This document shows positions 6,606 through 16,015 of a stretch of DNA of 64,000 bases, in pieces (positions within the stretch are counted from its first letter, which is position 1; the number at the start of each line of letters is the position of its first letter). This DNA comes from Ruegeria atlantica (GTDB taxonomy: Bacteria > Pseudomonadota > Alphaproteobacteria > Rhodobacterales > Rhodobacteraceae). The stretch covers positions 124,001 to 188,000 of the forward strand of contig NZ_CYPU01000068.1 in the NCBI RefSeq assembly GCF_001458195.1. Direction: 5' to 3'. The position numbers and the translations under genes are program-made. The notes under the pieces were generated by a model. That model was not told the origin of the DNA, ran no database searches, and was given only the letters and a program-made list of their open reading frames with translations.

Positions 6606-8573
6606 ATGACGCAGACGCAGAAAGATCGCCCCTGGCTCATCCGAACCTATGCCGGTCATTCCACCGCCAAAGCGTCGAATGCGTTGTATCGCGGGAACCT
6701 GGCAAAAGGCCAGACGGGCCTGTCGGTGGCCTTCGATCTGCCCACGCAGACCGGATATGACAGCGATCATACGCTCGCGCGCGGCGAAGTGGGCAAGGTT
6801 GGCGTACCTGTCGGCCACCTGGGCGATATGCGAGTTCTGTTCGACCAGATTCCGTTGGAACAGATGAACACTTCGATGACGATCAACGCGACAGCGCCTT
6901 GGCTGCTTGCGCTTTACATCGCTGTGGCCGAGGAACAAGGCGCAGATATCTCCAAACTTCAGGGCACAGTTCAGAACGATCTGATCAAGGAGTACCTGAG
7001 CCGCGGCACCTATGTCTGCCCGCCCAGACCGTCGCTCAAGATGATCGCTGACGTGGCCGAGTACTGTTATACCAACGTGCCGAAATGGAACCCGATGAAC
7101 GTGTGTTCCTATCACCTGCAAGAAGCCGGCGCGACACCGGAGCAAGAGCTGTCTTATGCGCTGGCCACCGCCATCGCCGTTCTGGACGAACTGCGCCCTC
7201 GTGTTCCCGCCGAGGATTTCCCGGCACTTTGCGGACGGATTTCGTTCTTTGTTAACGCAGGTATCCGCTTTGTCACTGAAATGTGCAAAATGCGCGCTTT
7301 CGTCGATCTTTGGGACGAAATCCTGCGCGACCGCTACGGCGTAGAGAACCCGAAGTTCCGCCGATTCCGGTATGGCGTTCAGGTCAACTCGCTCGGTTTG
7401 ACCGAGCAGCAGCCTGAAAACAACGTCTACCGCATCCTGATCGAGATGCTGGCCGTGACTCTTTCGAAAAAAGCCCGCGCCCGCGCAGTTCAGCTGCCTG
7501 CATGGAACGAGGCACTGGGCCTGCCCCGCCCCTGGGATCAGCAGTGGTCCATGCGGATGCAACAGATTCTGGCCTATGAGACCGACCTTCTGGAATATGG
7601 TGACCTGTTCGATGGCAACCCCGCCGTGGACGCGAAGGTTGAAGAATTGAAACAGGGCGCACGCGCCGAACTGGCCAATCTGGATTCGATGGGCGGTGCG
7701 GTTGCGTCGATCGAATACATGAAGTCACGGCTTGTTGATTCAAACGCTGAACGCCTGAACCGCATCGAACGGAACGAAACTGTCGTTGTCGGTGTGAACA
7801 AGTGGATCGAAGGCGAACCCTCGCCCCTGCAGACCGAAGATGGCGGCATCATGGTCGTTGATCCCGCAGTCGAACAAGAACAAATCGCGCGTCTAAATGA
7901 ATGGCGGCAAGATCGCGATGACACAGCTGTCGCGGCGGCTCTGGCCGCGCTACGCGAAGCGGCGCAAAACGGCACCAACGTCATGGAGCCCTCAATCGCA
8001 GCTGCCAAGGCTGGTGTAACCACCGGTGAGTGGGCCGAAGAAATGCGCAAAGTCTACGGTACCTATCGTGGGCCCACGGGCGTTTCGGGCTCGGTCTCGA
8101 ACAAGACAGAGGGCTTGGAAGATCTGCGGGCCGCAGTGGATGCGGTCAGCGACAAGCTTGGCCGTCGCCTGAAATTCCTGGTCGGAAAACCGGGCCTGGA
8201 CGGTCATTCGAACGGTGCGGAACAGATCGCATTCCGCGCACGCGACTGCGGTATGGAAATCAGTTACGAAGGTATTCGCCTGACGCCTGAGGAAATCGTA
8301 ACTGCCGCAGCGGATGACGACGCGCATGTGATCGGTCTGTCAATTCTTTCCGGCAGCCACATTCCGCTTGTGCAGGACGTCATGAACCGACTGCGCGAGG
8401 CCGGGCTGGATCATATTCCGGTGATTGTTGGTGGCATCATCCCCGATGACGATGCAGCAAAGCTCACTGCGATGGGCGTCGCAAAGATCTATACGCCCAA
8501 GAATTTTGAGCTGAATGCAATCATGGGCGATATCGTCACCCTGGTAGATCCGCAAACCCTCGCTGCTGAGTAA
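6606..8573 (+). CDS. ecm: Ethylmalonyl-CoA mutase (MeaA-type, B12-dependent)
   Basis: 655 residues. It rearranges (2R)-ethylmalonyl-CoA to (2S)-methylsuccinyl-CoA with adenosylcobalamin, downstream of Ccr in the ethylmalonyl-CoA pathway. The N-terminal mutase barrel begins with RPWLIRTYAGHSTAKASNA and SVAFDLPTQTGYDSD, the acyl-CoA mutase signature. The C-terminal B12 domain has KPGLDGHSNG at about 528-537, giving the DxHxxG lower ligand, then GLSILSGSH and VGGIIPDDD. Its length separates it from methylmalonyl-CoA mutase large subunits of about 700 residues. Pairing with ccr supports Ecm rather than another mutase. Confidence 0.93.
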   Translation: MTQTQKDRPWLIRTYAGHSTAKASNALYRGNLAKGQTGLSVAFDLPTQTGYDSDHTLARGEVGKVGVPVGHLGDMRVLFDQIPLEQMNTSMTINATAPWLLALYIAVAEEQGADISKLQGTVQNDLIKEYLSRGTYVCPPRPSLKMIADVAEYCYTNVPKWNPMNVCSYHLQEAGATPEQELSYALATAIAVLDELRPRVPAEDFPALCGRISFFVNAGIRFVTEMCKMRAFVDLWDEILRDRYGVENPKFRRFRYGVQVNSLGLTEQQPENNVYRILIEMLAVTLSKKARARAVQLPAWNEALGLPRPWDQQWSMRMQQILAYETDLLEYGDLFDGNPAVDAKVEELKQGARAELANLDSMGGAVASIEYMKSRLVDSNAERLNRIERNETVVVGVNKWIEGEPSPLQTEDGGIMVVDPAVEQEQIARLNEWRQDRDDTAVAAALAALREAAQNGTNVMEPSIAAAKAGVTTGEWAEEMRKVYGTYRGPTGVSGSVSNKTEGLEDLRAAVDAVSDKLGRRLKFLVGKPGLDGHSNGAEQIAFRARDCGMEISYEGIRLTPEEIVTAAADDDAHVIGLSILSGSHIPLVQDVMNRLREAGLDHIPVIVGGIIPDDDAAKLTAMGVAKIYTPKNFELNAIMGDIVTLVDPQTLAAE

Positions 8574-8600
8574 TATCTGCCAATTTCGCCAATTCCTCTT

Positions 8601-8625
8601 CTATCCCCTGAACAAAAGGGGATAG
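8601..8625 (+). terminator. Hairpin after ecm
   Basis: CTATCCCCT at 8601-8609 pairs with AGGGGATAG at 8617-8625, a perfect 9-bp stem with a 7-base loop, about 30 bases after the ecm stop. It is followed by AAAATTTACTTCTTT, a weak T-tract. Probable terminator. Confidence 0.6.
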
Positions 8626-8697
8626 AAAATTTACTTCTTTGGAATTACGGTGTGCCATCGGGGACAGCGGTAATGACTAACTCCTGGGAGAGGGTGA

Positions 8698-9012
8698 ATG
8701 TCGGGGACAAATCTGGAAAAAATGTCGCGTAAAGAACTACTCGAATTGCGCGAAAAGGTCGAAAAAGCACTAATCGACGCGGAAAAGCGCGAACGGAAAG
8801 AGGCGTTAAAAGCCGCTGAAAAAGCCGCTGCAGAATTTGGATTTTCATTGTCAGAATTGGCAAAAGACAACCCGACTTCCGGAAAAATTGCAAAAGCAAA
8901 ATACAGAAATCCTGCAGATCCAAAACAAACATGGTCGGGTCGCGGCCGAAAACCGCAATGGCTTCATGACGCATTGAAATCCGGGGCGGATATCTCGGAT
9001 CTGGAAATCTAA
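8698..9012 (+). CDS. H-NS family nucleoid-associated protein
   Basis: 104 residues. The N-terminal half is a highly charged coiled coil (KELLELREKVEKALIDAEKR), which would oligomerise. The C-terminal half carries KYRNPADPKQTWSGRGRKPQW, the H-NS/HvrA DNA-binding motif that reads AT-rich minor grooves. Length is typical. A purine-rich GGGAGAGGG lies directly upstream of the ATG. The gene itself is A-rich compared with its neighbours, which fits the lysine and glutamate content. In Rhodobacter the relative HvrA regulates photosynthesis genes; here the targets are unknown. Confidence 0.88.
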   Translation: MSGTNLEKMSRKELLELREKVEKALIDAEKRERKEALKAAEKAAAEFGFSLSELAKDNPTSGKIAKAKYRNPADPKQTWSGRGRKPQWLHDALKSGADISDLEI

Positions 9013-9036
9013 TATCTAATTGGAACTGATCCCAAA

Positions 9037-9747
9037 ATGACCATTCATATTGGAGCCAAAAAAGGCGACATCGCAGAAACGGTTCTTTTGCCTGGCGATC
9101 CTTATCGCGCAAAATGGGCGGCCGCAACGTTTTTGGACGATGTGAAGCAAGTCAATGACGTTCGCGGTATGCTGGGCTTTACCGGAAACTGGAAAGGCAA
9201 CCCTGTCACCATTCAGGGCAGCGGTATGGGCATGCCGTCCTTGTCGATTTACGTCAACGAATTGATCCGGGACTACGGGGCCAAAACGCTGATCCGCATC
9301 GGCTCCTGCGGGGGAATGCAGGACAGCGTGAATGTCCGTGATGTGATCCTTGCGATGACCTCGACCACGCTTAGCTCACCGTCACGTGGCATCATGAAAG
9401 AGCTGAACTTTGCACCCTGCGCCGATTGGGGGCTGCTTCAGACGGCAGCTCAGGCGGCAGCGGCCAAAGGCACGCCAACCCATGTAGGTGGTATCTATTC
9501 GTCGGACGTTTTCTATGACGAACGCCCAGATCTGAACGAACAGATGGTCCGGCACGGTATTCTCGGGGTCGAGATGGAAGCTGCTGAGCTGTACATTCTG
9601 GCCGCGCGCCACAAATGCCGGGCATTAGCTGTTCTAACCGTTTCCGACCACTTGCTGACTGGCGAAGCTTTGCCTTCAGCTGATCGCGAAAGCAGTTTTG
9701 GCGATATGGTTGAAATCGCACTACAGGCGGCATTTCCGGCGGCGTAA
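9037..9747 (+). CDS. deoD: Purine-nucleoside phosphorylase, DeoD type
   Basis: 236 residues. It phosphorolyses purine (deoxy)nucleosides to the base and (deoxy)ribose-1-phosphate in purine salvage. Seen: the start [26 protein letters not shown], phosphate-binding [17 protein letters not shown] for ribose/base contact, and [13 protein letters not shown] near the end. This matches the hexameric bacterial DeoD family in length and motif order. It starts 24 bases after the H-NS-like gene and may be cotranscribed with it. Confidence 0.94.
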   Translation: MTIHIGAKKGDIAETVLLPGDPYRAKWAAATFLDDVKQVNDVRGMLGFTGNWKGNPVTIQGSGMGMPSLSIYVNELIRDYGAKTLIRIGSCGGMQDSVNVRDVILAMTSTTLSSPSRGIMKELNFAPCADWGLLQTAAQAAAAKGTPTHVGGIYSSDVFYDERPDLNEQMVRHGILGVEMEAAELYILAARHKCRALAVLTVSDHLLTGEALPSADRESSFGDMVEIALQAAFPAA

Positions 9748-9757
9748 ATGCAAACAT

Positions 9758-9779
9758 GCAGGGTGGGAAACCGCCCTGC
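9758..9779 (+). terminator. Terminator-like hairpin after deoD
   Basis: GCAGGGTGG at 9758-9766 pairs with CCGCCCTGC at 9771-9779 (9 bp, one wobble) around a GAAA tetraloop. It lies between the convergent deoD and the small minus-strand gene. The T-tract is poor. Confidence 0.5.
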
Positions 9780-9787
9780 TTATGCCG

Positions 9788-9976
9788 CTATTGCCCCTTC
9801 AGGCATTGAGTTGGAGCGTCGCCTCCCTGCTGCTGCGCGCCACAAAATGCACACACCCAAACGCCTTCTTTGCGGTGCTGCCGCCAGCGGCAGTCCCGGC
9901 TCAAGGATGAGGTGCGCGAGCGCCACAGGAAATAGGCAAATACTCCGCCTGCCAGAATAAGAAGCAAAATGGGCAT
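9788..9976 (-). CDS. Small membrane protein with C-terminal CxxC zinc-ribbon half-motif
   Basis: 62 residues. MPILLLILAGGVFAYFLW is a single membrane helix; the rest is a basic cytosolic tail containing CAFCGAQ and later TQCLKG, cysteines that could bind metal. I believe similar short proteins occur widely in Rhodobacteraceae, but no function is known. The start ATG at 9976 is chosen for the hydrophobic N-terminus; no strong ribosome-binding site is seen. Confidence 0.65.
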   Translation of the reverse strand: MPILLLILAGGVFAYFLWRSRTSSLSRDCRWRQHRKEGVWVCAFCGAQQQGGDAPTQCLKGQ

Positions 9977-10027
9977 GCCAATGCATGGCCCATTTTTCCC
10001 ACTGGTGGCAAGCCCACAGTTGTCGGT

Positions 10028-10162
10028 TCAGGCTGCGTTAGCGTATTCGAACAAATCTGGGATGCGGTCATTTACGGGTTTCACAGGTTCTGGAGTGTTA
10101 TATGACCACGCTTGTTCCAACGTTTTTAGAGCCTCTGATTTTGTGTTCTGTTTTTCTTCCAT
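10028..10162 (-). CDS. Small conserved-looking protein, 44 aa
   Basis: From the ATG at 10162 the minus strand reads MEEKQNTKSEALKTLEQAWS, then a proline-rich YNTPEPVKPV and an aromatic tail ending DLFEYANAA. The composition, and a tail of aromatic and alanine residues like that of short Rhodobacteraceae proteins I recall, suggest a real small gene in an otherwise empty gap. The ribosome-binding site is weak. Function unknown. Confidence 0.5.
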   Translation of the reverse strand: MEEKQNTKSEALKTLEQAWSYNTPEPVKPVNDRIPDLFEYANAA

Positions 10163-10274
10163 CGGAGAGATCTTGTTCTAATTCAGTCACTCCTCCCTGA
10201 TTGAAAAATAGACAGGCGCGCCGACAGATTCACCGCATCTTTTTGCAGTTTCGGTATGCCCTTAACGCAACTAA

Positions 10275-10298
10275 GGCTGGCATTTGCATCTGCCAGCC
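10275..10298 (-). terminator. Stem-loop after the small lipoprotein gene
   Basis: GGCTGGCA at 10275-10282 pairs with TGCCAGCC at 10291-10298 with an 8-base loop, just after the lipoprotein stop codon on the minus strand. No T-tract follows, so it is only a possible terminator. Confidence 0.4.
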
Positions 10299-10314
10299 CT
10301 AGGCTTGATGCTTG

Positions 10315-10563
10315 TTACGCCGCCATGCAGGCATTCGCTTTAGCGGCCTGAGCCTCGCTTACGCCATCACCTGGAACAAATACTTCAGCCTGCTTGCCAC
10401 CCTGCAGTTCGTATTGCGTCGTAAACGAACCACTAATCCCCGCCTGCCCGGCGCATTCCACTTGCTTGAATACAATATCCGCCCGATTGCTGCTCGAACC
10501 GCCACAGGCCGAAAGAGCCGTGATCGCGGCGACAGACAAAACCTTAGTAAGTGTTTGAGTCAT
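10315..10563 (-). CDS. Small lipoprotein, unknown function
   Basis: 82 residues from the ATG at 10563 (MTQTLTKVLSVAAITALSAC). The signal peptide ends in a lipobox, LSAC, followed by GGSSS. The mature part is about 60 residues and contains VECAGQAGISG and a C-terminal cysteine (ANACMAA), so a disulphide is possible. It would be anchored to the inner or outer membrane. It lies between the sdhB terminator and the 44-residue gene. Confidence 0.75.
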   Translation of the reverse strand: MTQTLTKVLSVAAITALSACGGSSSNRADIVFKQVECAGQAGISGSFTTQYELQGGKQAEVFVPGDGVSEAQAAKANACMAA

Positions 10564-10605
10564 TGATGTTCTCCGAATTTTCAATACTCGCAGAACACGA
10601 AAAAA

Positions 10606-10627
10606 CCCGGGAAGTTACCATCCCGGG
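10606..10627 (-). terminator. Terminator of sdhB
   Basis: CCCGGGA at 10606-10612 pairs with TCCCGGG at 10621-10627. On the minus strand the stem is followed by six T residues. It lies 25 bases after the sdhB stop codon. Confidence 0.75.
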
Positions 10628-10651
10628 CTTCATAATTTCTTTCGGCTGTGC

Positions 10652-11431
10652 TCAAACTGCGCGGTCAACCATCATCTTTTTGATTTCGGCAATCGCCTTG
10701 GCCGGGTTCAGACCCTTCGGACAGGTCTTGGCGCAATTCATGATCGTGTGGCAGCGATACAGCTTGAACGGGTCTTCCAACTCATCCAAACGTTCACCAG
10801 TGGCTTCGTCGCGGCTGTCGATGATCCAGCGATACGCATGCAAAAGCGCAGCGGGCCCAAGGTAGCGATCTCCGTTCCACCAATAGCTGGGGCACGAGGT
10901 CGAGCAGCTGGCGCACATCACGCATTCATACAACCCATCCAGTTTCTTGCGATCTTCGATCGATTGCTTCCACTCTTTCGCAGGACGGTTGGTCTTGGTT
11001 TCCAGCCACGGCATGATGCTTGCATGCTGCGCATAGAAATGCGTCAGGTCAGGGATCAGGTCCTTGACGACCGGCATATGCGGCAACGGATAAATCTTTA
11101 CGTCACCCTTGATTTCATCCATGCCGTAGATACAGGCCAACGTGTTGATCCCGTCGATATTCATCGCGCAGGAACCGCAGATCCCTTCACGGCAGGACCG
11201 GCGGAAGGTCAGGGTCGGGTCGATTTCATTCTTGATCTTGATCAGCGCGTCGAGAACCATCGGACCGCAGCTGTCCATGTCCACGAAATAGGTGTCTACC
11301 CGTGGATTTTGCCCGTCTTCCGGGGTCCAGCGATAGATCTGAAACTTACGAACATTGGTCGCACCGTCCGGCTTGGGCCAGGTTTTGCCGGTGGTGATCC
11401 GGGAATTCTTGGGGAGGGTCAGCTGTACCAT
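10652..11431 (-). CDS. sdhB: Succinate dehydrogenase iron-sulfur subunit
   Basis: 259 residues. It carries electrons from SdhA flavin to ubiquinone in complex II. Three clusters are visible: CREGICGSC with a distal LAC for [2Fe-2S] in the N-terminal ferredoxin domain; [12 protein letters not shown] for [4Fe-4S]; and [17 protein letters not shown] with preceding cysteine for [3Fe-4S]. The quinone-site SCPSYWWN motif is present. It is separated from sdhA by 1.9 kb holding a methyltransferase and an opposite-strand glycosyltransferase, so it needs its own promoter or must be read from the methyltransferase gene. Confidence 0.97.
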   Translation of the reverse strand: MVQLTLPKNSRITTGKTWPKPDGATNVRKFQIYRWTPEDGQNPRVDTYFVDMDSCGPMVLDALIKIKNEIDPTLTFRRSCREGICGSCAMNIDGINTLACIYGMDEIKGDVKIYPLPHMPVVKDLIPDLTHFYAQHASIMPWLETKTNRPAKEWKQSIEDRKKLDGLYECVMCASCSTSCPSYWWNGDRYLGPAALLHAYRWIIDSRDEATGERLDELEDPFKLYRCHTIMNCAKTCPKGLNPAKAIAEIKKMMVDRAV

Positions 11432-11518
11432 ATGCCTGAAATTCCTTGGTCAATTTCCGGGGAAATTGCCCTAAAATCCGCAAGATTACAATGCGACAAT
11501 AGCTCAAAAGACTGGCAA

Positions 11519-12226
11519 TCAGGACATTTCTCGCCGCAGGCGCCGCAACTGCCGTGCGGTCCGCCGAACGATCTTGTCGTGATACTTTGGAACAATCATC
11601 CGCGCGACTTCCGCCGAACTGGCAAACTCGGATAGGCCCGGCTTTTTTTCAACCCCGCGTTTCACGAACAGCAACAAATTCTGTCTGAACCAATCCATGA
11701 CCATCGGATCGTTCCAGAGGTTGGGACGAAACGCATCGTAAAAATCATAGCCCTGCGCGTCAAACAGATTGACCCAGTAATCCTGCCATTGTTCGTTCTT
11801 GTGTCCTGTACCACCCTGCCCCTCAATGGCCGCAGAAAACAGAACGAAATCCGACAGGCGTGTCAGATCAGCGACAAAGCTTTGTGCCCTGTCCGGCTCA
11901 AGGTGTTCGGCAACTTCCGTGCTGACACACAGATCGAAACGGCGGTCCAATTCGAATGGCTTTTCCAGGTCCGCCCGGATCAATGCAGAGTCAGAAAATT
12001 CCAAAGAGGATAATTCCAGCCAATCGCCCTCGACGCCGCGAATTTCCCGGTTGTGATTTTCGAACTCAGCCAACAAGAATCCAACACCGCATCCGACATC
12101 AATCACGGATTTTGATTCGACAAACCGGTCGCACAGCTCAAATATCCGCTGGGCGGAATGCGATCTACTTTCTTTTTGGCGCACATGGCCCTTGTGAAGG
12201 CTCTTATAGATTTTGTCTGCGTCCAT
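11519..12226 (-). CDS. Class I SAM-dependent methyltransferase, inserted in sdh region
   Basis: 235 residues. VIDVGCGVGFLL at about 40-51 is the SAM-binding glycine loop; FDLCVSTEVAEHLEP matches motif II of Methyltransf_11/23 proteins. The C-terminal quarter is basic (ARQLRRLRREMS). This resembles methyltransferases found beside glycosyltransferases in surface-glycan clusters, and a glycosyltransferase is indeed the next, divergent gene. It is on the same strand as sdhB, 87 bases upstream of it. Substrate unknown. Confidence 0.82.
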   Translation of the reverse strand: MDADKIYKSLHKGHVRQKESRSHSAQRIFELCDRFVESKSVIDVGCGVGFLLAEFENHNREIRGVEGDWLELSSLEFSDSALIRADLEKPFELDRRFDLCVSTEVAEHLEPDRAQSFVADLTRLSDFVLFSAAIEGQGGTGHKNEQWQDYWVNLFDAQGYDFYDAFRPNLWNDPMVMDWFRQNLLLFVKRGVEKKPGLSEFASSAEVARMIVPKYHDKIVRRTARQLRRLRREMS

Positions 12227-12326
12227 TTCCGCTCGCCTCGAATTGTAGCTTTGGTATCAGGTCTATATACTATTTTCGCGCACCTTAGTAGCAACTCGGA
12301 TCAACCACGAAAACGGAGCATTTTTT

Positions 12327-13205
12327 ATGTCACTTGCAGTCGTGACGATGGTTTATGACGACTATGAGTTTCTGCCGATCTGGGTTCGATACTGGTCGCA
12401 ACGCGTGGAAAACAAATGCATGTATGTCATTGTCCACGGGTCAAATCGAAGGCTTAGGCGCATGGCGCGCGGTTGCAATGTGGTTGAAATGCGCAGACCA
12501 CCCCCCTCTCGGGACATGGAGGTTCAGCGATGGAATATGCTGGGCCATTTTGTAAGCGCGCTGACCTATATGCACGATGCTGTGCTTTATACGGACGTTG
12601 ATGAAATCCTGACATTGGACCCAAATGCCGGGACCGATATCACGGACTACATTCTGAACCGCGACGCCGATGTAACAGCATCTTACGGGCTGGAAATCAT
12701 TCACCGTGAAGACCATGAACCCGAGGGCTTTGATCCTGAACAAAGCGTCTTGCAGCAACGCGGGATTGTTCGCGTAAACACAAGTTTCGGCAAGCCCAGT
12801 ATAGTGAAAACCCCAATCGCCTGGCGGCGGGGCGGCCATTTCGCCTATAGCGAGAACGTCCGGGTCGACACGAACCTTGTGGCCTTTCACCTCCGGTTTT
12901 TCGACATGCCTTTGTTTCGGTCGCGGGCCGTTCGGCGGCGCAAAACGACCAAGGCTCCGAAAGGGAAAAACAATACGCCGTCCAGAGCGTGGCGTGCATC
13001 CGACACGGGCATTGATGATATGATCAGGACCCTTCACAGCATGCCAATTGCTGGCCCGCTTCCCGAGGATCGATCATCTTATGTTGCTGAGATCGAAAAC
13101 AGCAAAGTCCTGATCGAAGAGAATGGCCAGACCTTTACCAAACACCGAACAAACAACTCCGCAAAGCTGTTTCATTTAGCGCCGCGCTTTAAAGAGCTTT
13201 TCTAG
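12327..13205 (+). CDS. Glycosyltransferase family 2-like protein (PF13704 type)
   Basis: 292 residues. It begins MSLAVVTMVYDDYEFLPIWV, typical of Glyco_tranf_2_4 proteins, which start with a nucleotide-sugar fold and an early acidic patch. LYTDVDEIL at about 88-96 gives the DxD metal site. A basic stretch (RSRAVRRRKTTKAPKGK) lies in the last third. A GGAG lies about 10 bases before the ATG. It is transcribed against the sdh genes. A role in surface polysaccharide is likely by family, but the acceptor is unknown. Confidence 0.8.
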   Translation: MSLAVVTMVYDDYEFLPIWVRYWSQRVENKCMYVIVHGSNRRLRRMARGCNVVEMRRPPPSRDMEVQRWNMLGHFVSALTYMHDAVLYTDVDEILTLDPNAGTDITDYILNRDADVTASYGLEIIHREDHEPEGFDPEQSVLQQRGIVRVNTSFGKPSIVKTPIAWRRGGHFAYSENVRVDTNLVAFHLRFFDMPLFRSRAVRRRKTTKAPKGKNNTPSRAWRASDTGIDDMIRTLHSMPIAGPLPEDRSSYVAEIENSKVLIEENGQTFTKHRTNNSAKLFHLAPRFKELF

Positions 13206-13302
13206 GATCAGCATCCTGAACTGAAAGACCCACGCGACAAAAAGGGCGTCACGTGGGTCACAGATGTGGTCCGTCGATGCGTTTTTGACCAGAAATACCC
13301 GG

Positions 13303-15111
13303 TCAGAACGTGCGCGCCTTCGGAGCGATTTTCTTCAGGCTGATGCCACCTTCAGCTTCGGTGCTGAGCGGATCAACAATCACCGGGCGATAGCTGAGTT
13401 CGACTTTGTTGCCATCAACACGGGACACCGTGTGTACGCGCCAGTTTTCATCGTCACGTTCGGTGAAGTCCTCATGCGCATGTGCGCCGCGGGATTCTTT
13501 GCGTGCCTCGGCACCAACAATCGTGGCAAGAGCGCTTGGCATCAGGTTGGTCAGCTCCAGCGTTTCCATCAGGTCGCTGTTCCAGACCAGCGAGCGGTCG
13601 CTGACTTTCAGGTCGTCCATCTTGGCGGCGATCGCCGTCATCTTGTCGACGCCCTCGGCCATGGTTTTTGCTGTCCGGAAGACCGCTGCGTCTTCCTGCA
13701 TGGTCTTCTGCATCTCAAGACGCAGATCGGCGGTAGCGATTGCACCGCTGGCATTACGTACCGCGTCAAAGCGGTCGAACGCCTTATCGACGGACGCCTG
13801 ATTCAGCACCGGGTTTGGTGCCTCGGCATCCACAACCTTGCCCGCTTTGATTGCAGCAGCGCGGCCAAACACTACGAGGTCGATCAGTGAGTTCGAGCCC
13901 AAACGGTTCGCCCCGTGAACCGAGGCACAGCCTGCTTCACCCACAGCCATCAATCCGGGGACAACGCCCGTCGGGTTGTCAGCGGTCGGGTTCAGAACCT
14001 CACCCCAATAGTTGGTTGGAATGCCGCCCATGTTGTAGTGCACGGTCGGCAGAACCGGGATCGGTTCCTTGGTGACGTCTACGCCCGCAAAAACGCGCGC
14101 CGACTCCGAAATACCTGGCAGACGTTCGGCCAGCGCCTCGGCCGGCAGGTGGCTGAGGTTCAGGTGAATGTGGTCGCCACCGTCACCATGGCCACGACCT
14201 TCGCGGATCTCCATTGTCATCGACCGCGAGACGTAGTCACGCGGCGCGAGGTCCTTGTACTGGGGCGCATAACGCTCCATGAACCGTTCGCCTTCGGAGT
14301 TGGTTAGGTAACCGCCCTCACCACGCGCGCCTTCGGTGATCAGGCAGCCAGAGCCGTAGATGCCGGTCGGGTGGAATTGAACGAATTCCATATCCTGCAG
14401 GGCCAGACCCGCGCGGGCCACCATGCCGCCACCATCACCGGTGCAGGTGTGGGCCGATGTTGCGCTGAAATAGGCGCGGCCATAACCGCCTGTCGCCAGC
14501 ACAACCATCTTGGCGTTGAAGACATGCATCGTTCCGTCGTCCAGCTTCCAGCAGACAACGCCCTGACACTGCCCGTCTTCGGACATGATTAGGTCGATGG
14601 CGAAGTATTCGATATAAAATTCAGCGTTGTTCTTCAGCGACTGACCATACAGCGTGTGCAGGATTGCGTGACCGGTCCGGTCAGCAGCCGCACAGGTCCG
14701 CTGCACGGCCGGGCCTTCACCAAACTCGGTGGTGTGACCGCCGAAGGGACGCTGGTAGATCTTGCCTTCCTCAGTCCGGCTGAACGGCACGCCATAGTGT
14801 TCCAGTTCGTACACAGCCTTGGGGGCTTCACGCGCAAGGTATTCCATCGCGTCGGTGTCACCCAGCCAGTCCGAGCCTTTGACGGTGTCGTACATGTGCC
14901 ACTGCCAGTGGTCCGGGCCCATATTGGACAGAGATGCGGCGATTCCGCCCTGCGCGGCAACCGTGTGCGAGCGTGTCGGAAACACCTTCGTGACACATGC
15001 CGTGCGCAGACCTTGTTCTGCCATGCCCAGCGTGGCGCGCAGACCAGCGCCGCCAGCGCCGACAACAACCACGTCATATTCGTGTGTTTCGTATTCGTAT
15101 GCAGCTGTCAT
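13303..15111 (-). CDS. sdhA: Succinate dehydrogenase flavoprotein subunit
   Basis: 602 residues. It oxidises succinate to fumarate with covalent FAD. Seen: dinucleotide fold [12 protein letters not shown] near the N-terminus, [10 protein letters not shown] with the FAD-linked His, the substrate-site [15 protein letters not shown] and [18 protein letters not shown]. The C-terminal domain ends [11 protein letters not shown]. Length and motifs are complete. It follows sdhD by 24 bases and is the last gene of an uninterrupted sdhCDA unit; sdhB lies beyond two inserted genes. Confidence 0.97.
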   Translation of the reverse strand: MTAAYEYETHEYDVVVVGAGGAGLRATLGMAEQGLRTACVTKVFPTRSHTVAAQGGIAASLSNMGPDHWQWHMYDTVKGSDWLGDTDAMEYLAREAPKAVYELEHYGVPFSRTEEGKIYQRPFGGHTTEFGEGPAVQRTCAAADRTGHAILHTLYGQSLKNNAEFYIEYFAIDLIMSEDGQCQGVVCWKLDDGTMHVFNAKMVVLATGGYGRAYFSATSAHTCTGDGGGMVARAGLALQDMEFVQFHPTGIYGSGCLITEGARGEGGYLTNSEGERFMERYAPQYKDLAPRDYVSRSMTMEIREGRGHGDGGDHIHLNLSHLPAEALAERLPGISESARVFAGVDVTKEPIPVLPTVHYNMGGIPTNYWGEVLNPTADNPTGVVPGLMAVGEAGCASVHGANRLGSNSLIDLVVFGRAAAIKAGKVVDAEAPNPVLNQASVDKAFDRFDAVRNASGAIATADLRLEMQKTMQEDAAVFRTAKTMAEGVDKMTAIAAKMDDLKVSDRSLVWNSDLMETLELTNLMPSALATIVGAEARKESRGAHAHEDFTERDDENWRVHTVSRVDGNKVELSYRPVIVDPLSTEAEGGISLKKIAPKARTF

Positions 15112-15135
15112 TTGATTATTTCCTTACCGCGCGTT

Positions 15136-15507
15136 TCACAGAGCCAGCTTGATCAGGGCAAACAGCCCGGCAGCTATCAATGTGTAGCCAAACGCCGCGA
15201 CGGCCATGAGGCTCAGCTTTTCTGCGACACCGTGGACATAGTCTTCAATTGCGACCTGAGTTTCGTGGACCAGATGGATGATGACGACAACCATTGTCAG
15301 CCCGGTCACAATCGCCGGGAAGGGACGGCCATAATAAACCAGGACTTCTTCGTATGACCTGCCCAAACCGTTTGCGAAGACGAAAACAAACAGCGGTACA
15401 AGAAAGACAAGTGCCGCCGAGCTGACCATCATCTGCCAGTGATGATGCGTACCTTCGCCTCCGGCACCGGTACCCTGCGCGCGTTTGCGGTCAGTGAGGT
15501 AATTCAT
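15136..15507 (-). CDS. sdhD: Succinate dehydrogenase membrane anchor subunit
   Basis: 123 residues from the ATG at 15507 (MNYLTDRKRAQG), which has AAGGAG ten bases upstream; the frame upstream overlaps sdhC and is not used. Three membrane helices are visible: SSAALVFLVPLFVFVFAN, GLTMVVVIIHLVHETQV and LSLMAVAAFGYTLIAAGLFAL. HLVHETQVAIEDYVH is the conserved SdhD heme/quinone motif. It anchors SdhAB and takes part in ubiquinone reduction. Confidence 0.94.
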   Translation of the reverse strand: MNYLTDRKRAQGTGAGGEGTHHHWQMMVSSAALVFLVPLFVFVFANGLGRSYEEVLVYYGRPFPAIVTGLTMVVVIIHLVHETQVAIEDYVHGVAEKLSLMAVAAFGYTLIAAGLFALIKLAL

Positions 15508-15518
15508 GGCCAATCTCC

Positions 15519-15902
15519 TTAAACCGCAATTGCCGTGATGAAGGCGAGGATGGTGGCCAACACCAGCATGCCGATCCCCATCTTTTCGGAGATACCGACA
15601 TCTACGCAATACCCCAGATCCCAAATCACGTGACGCAGACGACCCAGCATGTGATAGAAGATCGCCCAGGTCGCAGCGAACATCACCAGATCACCCAGCC
15701 AGCTTCTCATCAGCCCATCGATGAAGTTGAATGCCGTTTCGGACGTTGCCGCCGCCAGAAACCACCAGACGACAAAGAATGCGATCGCAAGTGACGCAAT
15801 ACCCGTGATGCGCACAAGGATCGATGTCATCGAAGTCAGTTGGGGGCGGTAGATCGTGAGGTGAGGTGAAAGAGGGCGGTTGCCCCGATTTACATCGGCC
15901 AT
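15519..15902 (-). CDS. sdhC: Succinate dehydrogenase cytochrome b556 subunit
   Basis: 127 residues from the ATG at 15902 (MADVNRGNRPLSPHLTIYRP), preceded by AAAGGAG. RPLSPHLTIYRP is the SdhC signature; SMTSILVRITG contributes to the quinone pocket and HMLGRLRHVIWD carries the heme His. Three membrane helices follow. It is the first gene of the sdh operon, and its upstream region carries two GTGATCAC palindromes shared with sucC. Confidence 0.95.
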   Translation of the reverse strand: MADVNRGNRPLSPHLTIYRPQLTSMTSILVRITGIASLAIAFFVVWWFLAAATSETAFNFIDGLMRSWLGDLVMFAATWAIFYHMLGRLRHVIWDLGYCVDVGISEKMGIGMLVLATILAFITAIAV

Positions 15903-16015
15903 GTTGGCTCCTTTACGGTTGGCTTCCGAAGGTTTTACTGTTTTTTGCGGTTCTGTCACGTGCTGCAGATGCAAAAAAGTTCACAATTGACGCAAAATGA
16001 CGGATATTTGCATAA

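Noticed and set aside
6507..7562. 351-residue minus-strand frame in ecm
   Set aside because: Shadow of the well-supported ecm gene.
13227..13259. GACCCACG/CGTGGGTC stem between the glycosyltransferase and sdhA
   Set aside because: Long 17-base loop and no T-tract on either strand, so not called as a terminator.
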